This document shows, piece by piece, positions 34,261 through 40,868 of a DNA stretch of 64,000 nucleotides (its first letter is position 1; every line of letters begins with the position of its first letter). This DNA comes from an uncultured Bacteroidales bacterium (lineage in GTDB: Bacteria; Bacteroidota; Bacteroidia; Bacteroidales; UBA932): NCBI GenBank assembly GCA_949294195.1, contig CASFGK010000008.1:62001-126000 (forward strand), read 5' to 3'. The notes under the pieces are model-generated. The model was given only the letters and a program-made list of their open reading frames with translations. It was not told where the DNA came from and ran no database searches. The position numbers and the translations under genes are program-made.

Positions 34261-36792
34261 ATGACAGATACAAGACTTGAACAGAAGCTGGGATTTGACA
34301 GGATAAGGAAGATGATCGCTGACCGTTGTTCTACGGAGTATGCGGTAGGCAGGGTCGGCGGGGAACAGTTTTCTTCCGATGTCGGGGAGATAAGGGAAAG
34401 GCTGTTGCTGACAGATGAAATGCGTCTTATCATGATGTTCGAAGAGAGCTTTCCTACTTCCGGTTATATAGACAGTATAGGATTTCTCAAGCCTTTGGAA
34501 TATCCTTCATCCCACATAGACATACTTTCTCTGAGGAAACTCAAGACCATGCTTGAGACTCTGGGCAAGGTCATTTCTTTTTTCAGCGACATAAAAGACG
34601 GAATCTATCCCCATCTGAAGAAGATGACCGGGCCGATTATCGGCTTTCCTGCAGTCAGGCACAGGATAGACAATATTCTGGACAGGTACGGGGAAGTGAA
34701 GGATACCGCATCCGAAGAACTTTACAATATCAGGAAATCCCTGAAAGACAAGGAGGGGGCCATTTCCAGACGTGTCAGTGCGATCCTGAAGAAAGCCCAG
34801 GAAGAGGGTATTGTGGACAAAGACGCCGGGGTTTCTGTCAGGGACGGCAAGATGCTTATCCCGGTTGCGGCTTCAAACAAACGGAAAATCCAGGGATTCA
34901 TATATGATGAGTCCGCTTCCGGCAAGACTGCGTTCATCGAACCGGCTGAAGTGGTGGAGCTTGATAACCAGATAAAGGAACTGAAATTTGCCGAGAACAG
35001 GGAGATTTTGCGGATTCTGATGGAGTTCAGTGATTTTCTGCGGCCATATGTCCCGGACTTGCTGGTTGCGTCGGAATATCTCGGAGAAATGGATTTCATC
35101 ATGGCAAAAGCACAGGTCTCCCTCGACATCATAGCCGGTATGCCTGTAATTTCAACGGACGGGGGGATGAATATCCGAAAGGCCCGTCATCCTCTTCTGG
35201 AAAAGGCGCTCCGTAAGGAAAAGAAGGAAATAGTCCCGCTGACTGTATCGATCGACAGTAGAAAACACATACTTCTCATTTCCGGGCCTAATGCCGGCGG
35301 AAAATCCGTCTGCCTGAAAACAGTGGGGCTGCTTCAGTACATGTTCCAGTGGGGAATGCTTGTGCCGACATCAGAGACTTCGGAACTGCCTGTATTTGAC
35401 AGGATCATGGTGAGTATAGGTGACGACCAGTCCTTGGATAACGACCTGAGTACATACAGTTCTTTCCTTGCCGACATGAAGGAAATGCTGGAGGTTGCGG
35501 ACAACAGGACGCTTGTCCTGATAGATGAGTTCGGTTCAGGAACGGAACCTGCGGCGGGAGGAGCCATTGCGGAAGCACTGCTGGCAGAAATGGACCGCAG
35601 GGGGGTATATGGGGTAATAACGACCCATTATACAAACCTCAAAATGTACGCATCGGGAGAATCCGGAGTGGTGAACGGAGCCATGATGTTCGATGTGAAG
35701 AACATTGCCCCTCTTTTCAAGCTTGAAATAGGACTTCCGGGCAATTCTTTCGCTTTTGAGTTGGCCAGGAAGATGGGGCTTCCCGAGACGCTTGTCAAGG
35801 ATGCCGAGGCCAGAGCCGGAGAGAATTACGTGAATATAGAGAGGAATCTGCGTAAGATCGCCCGTAACCGCCGTGCTCTTGACGAAAAACTTGAGCGGAT
35901 AAGGAATACGGACAGGACGCTGGAAAGCATAACCGACCGTTATCAGAAGGAGCTTCAGGAAATCAAGATCAGGAAGAAGGAAATCCTGGAGCAGGCGCAG
36001 CAGGAGGCCAACGAGATTATCAAAGGTGCTAACAGGCAGGTAGAGAACACTATACGTACTATTAAGGAAGCTCAGGCAGAAAAGGAAATAACCCAGGAAG
36101 CCAGAAAGGAGCTTCAGAGTTTCGTGTCCGTGCTGGCACAGAAGAAAGCCCTGGAGCAGAAGGAAAAGGACGATTACATAGAAAGGAAGATAAAGCAGCT
36201 TGACGCCCGCAGGGAAAGGGCGCGGCAGAGAAGGGAGAAGAAGGCTGATGAAAGGACCCGAAGGGAAATCGAAGAGCAGAGGATCGAGCAGGAGAAAATG
36301 GACAAGTTCCGCAATGCTCCTTTGCAGGTCGGAGAGAAGGTCCGTCTGAAGTCCGGAGGGATGGTCGGGGAAGTCGCGAAGATATCATCCAAAACCATAG
36401 TCGTGAACATAGGCAACATAAGCACCAAGCTTTCTCCGGACAAGGTGGAGAGGATATCTTCCAACGAGTACAGGCAGGCCATGAAAGAGTCCCCGGCGCA
36501 GACTTCTCCGGTCCGCTATGACAGTTCCATCAACGAACGCAAACTGAACTTCAGCCCTGAGCTCGACGTCCGTGGGGAAAGGCTCAATGACGCCATAGAG
36601 AAAGTAATGCGTTTCGTTGACGATGCCATCATGCTCAATATGACGAGTGTCAGGATAATACATGGCAAAGGGACAGGTGTCCTGCATGAAGAGATACAGA
36701 AATTCCTGCGTGCGACACCTGGTGTCGCCTCTGTCTCGGATGAGCATATACAGTTCGGTGGGACCGGAGTCACGGTGGTTACCTTCGAATGA
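34261..36792 (+). CDS. mutS2: Endonuclease MutS2
   Basis: An 843-residue MutS-family protein that suppresses homologous recombination or rescues collided ribosomes in studied bacteria. The core and clamp regions lead to the ATPase with Walker A GPNAGGKS (342-349) and Walker B LVLIDEFGSGTEP. A long charged coiled coil follows (about 520-690), and the last 85 residues form a Smr nuclease domain with LDVRGERLNDA and HGKGTGVL. The mismatch-recognition domain of MutS1 is absent, as expected. ATG at 34261 was preferred over GTG at 34255. Likely co-transcribed with cdaA. Confidence 0.95.
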   Translation: MTDTRLEQKLGFDRIRKMIADRCSTEYAVGRVGGEQFSSDVGEIRERLLLTDEMRLIMMFEESFPTSGYIDSIGFLKPLEYPSSHIDILSLRKLKTMLETLGKVISFFSDIKDGIYPHLKKMTGPIIGFPAVRHRIDNILDRYGEVKDTASEELYNIRKSLKDKEGAISRRVSAILKKAQEEGIVDKDAGVSVRDGKMLIPVAASNKRKIQGFIYDESASGKTAFIEPAEVVELDNQIKELKFAENREILRILMEFSDFLRPYVPDLLVASEYLGEMDFIMAKAQVSLDIIAGMPVISTDGGMNIRKARHPLLEKALRKEKKEIVPLTVSIDSRKHILLISGPNAGGKSVCLKTVGLLQYMFQWGMLVPTSETSELPVFDRIMVSIGDDQSLDNDLSTYSSFLADMKEMLEVADNRTLVLIDEFGSGTEPAAGGAIAEALLAEMDRRGVYGVITTHYTNLKMYASGESGVVNGAMMFDVKNIAPLFKLEIGLPGNSFAFELARKMGLPETLVKDAEARAGENYVNIERNLRKIARNRRALDEKLERIRNTDRTLESITDRYQKELQEIKIRKKEILEQAQQEANEIIKGANRQVENTIRTIKEAQAEKEITQEARKELQSFVSVLAQKKALEQKEKDDYIERKIKQLDARRERARQRREKKADERTRREIEEQRIEQEKMDKFRNAPLQVGEKVRLKSGGMVGEVAKISSKTIVVNIGNISTKLSPDKVERISSNEYRQAMKESPAQTSPVRYDSSINERKLNFSPELDVRGERLNDAIEKVMRFVDDAIMLNMTSVRIIHGKGTGVLHEEIQKFLRATPGVASVSDEHIQFGGTGVTVVTFE

Positions 36793-36836
36793 GACGACCG
36801 CATTACGGAATACCGGACAAGGATTTTTAGGAAATT

Positions 36837-37325
36837 ATGAAAAAGGAAGATATAATAAAGAAAGGATTTTCATGGAAACTGCTGTCCGGAACGGCATGTG
36901 CGCTGGTTTTCCTGGCCGTACTTGCCGTGAGTGTATTTTCCGGAGGATCGGTGGAAAAGGAAGACAGTACAGGTATTTCCGGACCGGAGGAGGTCCTGTC
37001 CGGGTTCTATTCCGCACTGGTTGCCGGAGATGAGGATGCGGTCATGATGTACTGCGATACCGCCGCTGCTGTCATGGACTATGTCGGCGGTTACATGCAT
37101 GCTGCGGAAGAACTGATCGAGGAAGAGCCAGGAGCTCTTTCTGTCGTATCAGGAATGGTGAAAACGGAAGTTACAGGGAAGAAGAAAAGCAAGGTAACCC
37201 TTGAGATGGAGTTCATGCTTTACCTGGAAGGGGACGGAGATGGACGGAGTCAGGCAAGGAACAGGAAAGCGGAGATGAGGCAGGAGAACGGGAAATGGCT
37301 TATAGTAGACATATCAGGGAAATAG
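36837..37325 (+). CDS. Membrane-anchored NTF2-like (DUF4878-type) protein
   Basis: A 162-residue protein with one membrane segment near the N terminus (about 14-35), followed by a small alpha+beta domain. GPEEVLSGFYSALVAGDEDAVMMYC, ...TLEMEFMLYLEGDGDG and ENGKWLIVDISGK match the order of elements in lumazine-binding/NTF2-like DUF4878 proteins. The function is unknown. The 3' end overlaps yraN by 31 bases, so the two are translationally linked and part of the mutS2-manC run of genes. Confidence 0.7.
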   Translation: MKKEDIIKKGFSWKLLSGTACALVFLAVLAVSVFSGGSVEKEDSTGISGPEEVLSGFYSALVAGDEDAVMMYCDTAAAVMDYVGGYMHAAEELIEEEPGALSVVSGMVKTEVTGKKKSKVTLEMEFMLYLEGDGDGRSQARNRKAEMRQENGKWLIVDISGK

Positions 37326-37678
37326 GCCGCGGAGGAGAAGATATTTCATGCCGTTATCTTGTCGGCAGGGGGCATGTCATACTTGACAGGAACTGGCGCT
37401 CGGGGCATCTGGAGATAGACATAGTGAGTCTGGACAAGGATGGCATTCATTTTGTCGAAGTGAAAAGCCGGCGTGTTCCGATGGAAGTACAGCCGCAGGA
37501 AAGCGTCACCAGGCGCAAGCAGAAGAAGCTTTGCGAGGCGGCCGGGCTTTATTTAGGCAGGAAAGGCCGTATGCTGTCAGGAGAGATGGAGTGTCATTTT
37601 GACATCATCGCCGTAATTCTTGACAACGGAACAGCAGAAGTGAATTATTTTCCGGATGCATTTATTCCGGGAATATAG
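37295..37678 (+). CDS. yraN: YraN-family (UPF0102) nuclease-like protein
   Basis: A 127-residue small protein with a restriction-endonuclease-like fold. The family N terminus GEDISCRYLVGRGHVILDRNWR is followed by the catalytic-type motif LEIDIVSLD...FVEVKSR (E/D-xK core), then a basic helix. Its biological role is not settled in any species. The start overlaps the preceding gene by 31 bases. The next gene is 28 bases downstream, if the ATG at 37707 is used. Confidence 0.9.
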   Translation: MAYSRHIREIGRGGEDISCRYLVGRGHVILDRNWRSGHLEIDIVSLDKDGIHFVEVKSRRVPMEVQPQESVTRRKQKKLCEAAGLYLGRKGRMLSGEMECHFDIIAVILDNGTAEVNYFPDAFIPGI

Positions 37679-37706
37679 AAGAAATAAGGAACAAAACACC
37701 CAAGAC

Positions 37707-38801
37707 ATGAACAATAACCGTTATTGCGTAATAATGGCCGGAGGAAGCGGGTCCCGTCTCTGGCCTGCAAGTACCACAGCGTGTCCCAAGCAATTCATGG
37801 ATATAGCCGATACGGGCAAGACTTCCATCAGAAGCACTTTCGACAGGTTTTCCTCTCTGATCCCGAAGGAGAATATCCTGGTGGTGACCGTTCGGAAATA
37901 CAAGGATCTGGTGCTTCAGAGCATACCTGAGCTTGACGAAAGCAACCTTCTGCTCGAACCGTATGCCAGAGATACGGCACCATGTATCGCATACGCCGCA
38001 TATACTCTATATAAAAGGAATCCGGATGCAACAATGACGGTTACTCCGGCAGATCATCTGATAGAGGACGAGGAAGCATTCAGGGAGTCCGTCACCAAGG
38101 CAATCGGCTTTGCCGAGGACAACGATATACTGATGACCCTGGGAATCACTCCTACCAGACCGGATCCGAATTTCGGATATATACAGATAACCGGTGGAAG
38201 TGCCGCAACCCAGAAAGAAGGCGCCATAAAAGTAAAGACATTTACGGAAAAGCCTGATGTCTCTCTGGCAAAGGTATTTATCGGAAGCGGGGAATTTTTC
38301 TGGAATTCCGGTATCTTCATCTGGAAAGCCGGTACTATCATCAGGGAAATGGAAAGGCACATGCCTGAAGTGACCAGAGTGTTCAGCGGATGGGAGCATG
38401 CTATAGGGACACCGATGGAAGAAGAATTCATAAGCCGCGCATATACCGACTGCATAAAGATATCCATAGACTACGGCGTAATGGAGAAGACCGACAAGGC
38501 GTGGCTCTATCCTGCCAGATTCAAATGGTCGGATGTAGGTACATGGGAGTCCCTCTACGGATGTATCGGAGAAAAGGACTGTAACGGAAACATATGCAAC
38601 ACGGCCAAGTCCCTTACCGAGGACTGCAGCGACACGGTGATGTATTCGGATACGAAAGACAAGCTGATAGCAGTCAAGGGACTTGACAATTATGTGGTTA
38701 TAGATACAGGTCGGGCATTGCTTATCTGCCCTAAGGATGACAGGAAACTCAAGGAATTCACCGCCCGTCTTTCCATGCCGGGATTTGAGAATTACCGTTA
38801 A
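37707..38801 (+). CDS. Mannose-1-phosphate guanylyltransferase
   Basis: Makes GDP-mannose from GTP and mannose-1-phosphate for surface glycans, capsule and GDP-fucose. The 364-residue nucleotidyltransferase begins VIMAGGSGSRLWPAS, with the signature GxGxRLWP loop. LLEPYARDTAPCIAYAA, VTPADHLI, FTEKPD (with the EKP lysine) and FKWSDVGTWESL are further motifs. There is no C-terminal isomerase (ManA) domain, so this is the short monofunctional type. The frame is open to 37656, but ATG at 37707 gives the family N terminus. yqeY follows after 13 bases. Confidence 0.94.
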   Translation: MNNNRYCVIMAGGSGSRLWPASTTACPKQFMDIADTGKTSIRSTFDRFSSLIPKENILVVTVRKYKDLVLQSIPELDESNLLLEPYARDTAPCIAYAAYTLYKRNPDATMTVTPADHLIEDEEAFRESVTKAIGFAEDNDILMTLGITPTRPDPNFGYIQITGGSAATQKEGAIKVKTFTEKPDVSLAKVFIGSGEFFWNSGIFIWKAGTIIREMERHMPEVTRVFSGWEHAIGTPMEEEFISRAYTDCIKISIDYGVMEKTDKAWLYPARFKWSDVGTWESLYGCIGEKDCNGNICNTAKSLTEDCSDTVMYSDTKDKLIAVKGLDNYVVIDTGRALLICPKDDRKLKEFTARLSMPGFENYR

Positions 38802-38814
38802 AACAAAATAAATT

Positions 38815-39264
38815 ATGGAACTCGAGAAACAGATACAGGCTGATATGATGTCTGCCATGAAAGCACATGAGACAGTCCGTCTTGCCGCTCTCAGGGGCAT
38901 CAAGGCTGCAATCCTTCTTGCAAAGACATCGGAAGGCGGCAGCGGGGAAGTGACAGATGCCGATATTGTCAAAATCATCCGTAAGCTTGTCAAGCAGCGA
39001 AAGGAAAGTGCGGAAATCTACTCCGGTCAGAACCGCCAGGAACTTGCCGACAATGAGCTTGCGGAAGCTGCTGCAATGGAAGTGTACCTTCCGAAGCAGC
39101 TTGGTGAAGACGAAGTAAAGGAGATCCTCAAAGGCATTATTGCCGAGGTCGGTGCTTCAAAGCCATCAGATATGGGCAAAGTCATGGGTGTCGCCACCAA
39201 GAAGCTCGCCGGCCAGGCTGACGGGAAAATGATCAGTACGATAGTGAAAAGTCTTCTTTCCTGA
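38815..39264 (+). CDS. YqeY/GatB-tail domain protein
   Basis: A 149-residue helical protein of the YqeY family, related to the C-terminal domain of GatB, which contacts tRNA. Diagnostic parts are ADMMSAMKAHETVRLAALRGIKAA, KQRKESAEIYSGQNRQELADNE and YLPKQLGEDE...ASKPSDMGKVMG. It lacks the GatB catalytic part. The function of free YqeY is unclear; an amidase or tRNA-related role is inferred from homology. A terminator follows. Confidence 0.92.
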   Translation: MELEKQIQADMMSAMKAHETVRLAALRGIKAAILLAKTSEGGSGEVTDADIVKIIRKLVKQRKESAEIYSGQNRQELADNELAEAAAMEVYLPKQLGEDEVKEILKGIIAEVGASKPSDMGKVMGVATKKLAGQADGKMISTIVKSLLS

Positions 39265-39279
39265 GAGGCAGATCCTGAT

Positions 39280-39327
39280 AACAGACTACGGGACAGTTCC
39301 ATGCGGAGCTGTCCCGTAGTCTGTTTC
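39280..39327 (+). terminator. Terminator after the mutS2-yqeY gene run
   Basis: A perfect 16-bp stem (ACAGACTACGGGACAG and complement) with a 12-base loop, followed by TTTC. Confidence 0.8.
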
Positions 39328-39332
39328 TATAT

Positions 39333-39363
39333 TTTGAAATTCGGATTTATGTCTTTATATTTG
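39333..39363 (+). promoter_or_regulatory. Promoter of the GntR regulator gene: TTTG, 19 bp, TATATTTG
   Basis: A -33 TTTG at 39333-39336, 19-bp spacer and -7 TATATTTG at 39356-39363, 20 bases before the ATG. The -7 box lies inside a large inverted repeat. Confidence 0.8.
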
Positions 39364-39375
39364 TTCAGACATAAA
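39346..39375. promoter_or_regulatory. Operator-like inverted repeat over the GntR promoter
   Basis: A perfect 9-bp inverted repeat TTTATGTCT-N12-AGACATAAA. The spacer contains the -7 box, so a bound dimer would block transcription. It lies immediately upstream of a GntR-family gene, which suggests autorepression. Confidence 0.65.
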
Positions 39376-39383
39376 CATTAATT

Positions 39384-40118
39384 ATGGATTATAAACTTGA
39401 CCACAGTTCATCAGTCCCGCTTCATGTCCAGGCGGAAGAGTTTATCCGTGAGATGATACGCCGGGATGAATACCGGAAAGGCAAGCTCCTGCCCAATGAG
39501 GTGGAACTTTCCAGACAGTTGGGTATTTCCAGAAACACCTTGCGACAGGCCATCAACAAGCTGGTGATGGAGGGCCTTCTGGTCCGGAAAAAAGGCTATG
39601 GGACAACAGTCTCCACACAGAATGTGATGAGTAATGCGAGAAACTGGAAAAGTTTTTCGCAGGAGATGCGCTCCCAGGGTATGAAAGTCCAGAACTTCGA
39701 GCTTCATATAAGTTATAAGGCGGCGCCGGCGGAAGCCCTCAAGTTTTTCAATATCAAGAATGACCACAGCCTTCTGTGTCTTGAGCGCCTTCGTGGCAAG
39801 CCCGGACTCCCGTTTGTCTATTTCATTTCCTATTTCAACCCGTCGATTCCAATGACAGTAGAGGAGGACATGTCGCTTCCGCTTTATGATATTCTCGAAA
39901 AGAAATACGGGGTCAGCGTGAAAATTTCCAAAGAGTTTGTTTCCGCCAGAGCAGCTGACAGGGCTATGGCCGGGAAGCTGGGTATTGCCGAAGGTGATCC
40001 GGTTCTGGTGCGCAAACGTTTTGTCCTGGACAAGGACGGTATTCCTGTAGAATACAATGTCGGATATTACAGGGCAGACAGCTTTACATATTCCATAGAA
40101 TTCACAAATGACTTGTAG
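39384..40118 (+). CDS. GntR-family transcriptional regulator with UTRA domain
   Basis: A 244-residue regulator of the HutC/FarR group. The N-terminal winged helix (about 10-75) contains LLPNEVELSRQLGISRNTLRQAINKLVMEGLL, the usual recognition-helix pattern. The C-terminal UTRA effector domain (about 90-240) has the YFISYFNPSIP and VEYNVGYYRADSF patterns that bind small metabolites, often amino sugars or sugar phosphates. The target genes are unknown: the next gene is a copper-type regulator, which is not an expected partner. A large inverted repeat over its own promoter points to autoregulation. UTRA regulators frequently control amino-sugar use, so the PUL or nagB-like gene are possible but unproven targets. 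Confidence 0.92.
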   Translation: MDYKLDHSSSVPLHVQAEEFIREMIRRDEYRKGKLLPNEVELSRQLGISRNTLRQAINKLVMEGLLVRKKGYGTTVSTQNVMSNARNWKSFSQEMRSQGMKVQNFELHISYKAAPAEALKFFNIKNDHSLLCLERLRGKPGLPFVYFISYFNPSIPMTVEEDMSLPLYDILEKKYGVSVKISKEFVSARAADRAMAGKLGIAEGDPVLVRKRFVLDKDGIPVEYNVGYYRADSFTYSIEFTNDL

Positions 40119-40154
40119 CGGACAGATATTGTCTTGCCAGCCGGATATTGCAAT

Positions 40155-40739
40155 ATGGCGGAAGAGATACATATACGGAATATGGTGTGCGGCCGGTGCA
40201 TCATGGCAGTCAGGAAGATTTTCCGTGATGCCGGGATTGAGCCGCTTGAAGTGGAATTGGGGACAGTTCTTCTGGAACAGCCTCTGGAGCGGCAGCAGAG
40301 AGAGCTGATCGGACGGAGTCTTGAAGAATACGGTTTCGGACTGATTGATGACAGGCGTTCCAGGATGCTGGAAAGGATAAAGACAGCAGTGATAGAACTC
40401 GTGCATTATGGCGGAGAGCCTGCAAATGCCGGCCTGCCGGGCCGGGTCAACCTGTCCGGATATCTCAGTGAAAAATGCCATGCAGACTACAGTTCTCTGA
40501 GCAAGCTGTTTTCCGAAATGAAAGGCGAAAGCATAGAGAAATATTATATTGCCCAGCGCATCGAGCGGGTAAAGGAGTTTCTGGTCTGCGACGAACTGTC
40601 GGTGGGTGAAATCGCCGACATCATGGGCTACTCCAGTCCGGCACACCTGAGCGCCCAGTTCAAAAGTGTCACGGGACTTTCTCCACGAGAATTCAAAGCC
40701 TTGAAGACCAAACCTCTCCTTCCTTTGGACAAGATTTGA
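40155..40739 (+). CDS. AraC-family regulator with N-terminal heavy-metal (HMA-like) domain
   Basis: The 194-residue protein starts with a heavy-metal-associated-like half (about residues 4-70), IHIRNMVCGRCIMAVRKIF, with the metal-binding pair Cys12-x-x-Cys15. The C-terminal AraC helix-turn-helix (about 90-185) has VKEFLVCDELSVGEIADIMGYSSPAHLSAQFKSVTGLSPREFK. The layout and the copA gene 129 bases downstream suggest a copper sensor that directly binds Cu+ through the HMA-like half and controls copA. ATG at 40155 was chosen; an in-frame TTG at 40134 would add seven residues of no family character. Confidence 0.88.
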   Translation: MAEEIHIRNMVCGRCIMAVRKIFRDAGIEPLEVELGTVLLEQPLERQQRELIGRSLEEYGFGLIDDRRSRMLERIKTAVIELVHYGGEPANAGLPGRVNLSGYLSEKCHADYSSLSKLFSEMKGESIEKYYIAQRIERVKEFLVCDELSVGEIADIMGYSSPAHLSAQFKSVTGLSPREFKALKTKPLLPLDKI

Positions 40740-40794
40740 GGCCTTCACTTAAGTTTTTCCCATAATTATATAAATGATTCACGGAACCGGATTT

Positions 40795-40802
40795 TATATT
40801 TG
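40795..40802 (+). promoter_or_regulatory. Putative copA promoter, -7 box TATATTTG
   Basis: TATATTTG matches the consensus 66 bases before the copA ATG. No TTTG or TTG is at the -33 position, which fits a promoter that needs an activator such as the adjacent AraC-type protein. Confidence 0.6.
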
Positions 40803-40804
40803 CA

Positions 40805-40820
40805 TCCGGAATATTCCGGA
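40805..40820. promoter_or_regulatory. 16-bp perfect palindrome TCCGGAATATTCCGGA in the copA leader
   Basis: The palindrome starts 2 bases after the -7 box and covers the expected transcription start. A further CCGGA half-site lies at about 40787-40791, before the box. It is a good candidate for a metal-regulator operator. Confidence 0.5.
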
Positions 40821-40868
40821 GGAGAATCCGTATGTTTATTTGAAACGGTATCGGGAGTCAGATAGTTT

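Noticed and set aside
39411-40748. 445-codon open frame on the minus strand across the GntR and AraC genes
   Set aside because: It is fully antisense to two well-supported regulators, has no family motif, and arises from codon bias in the opposite frame.
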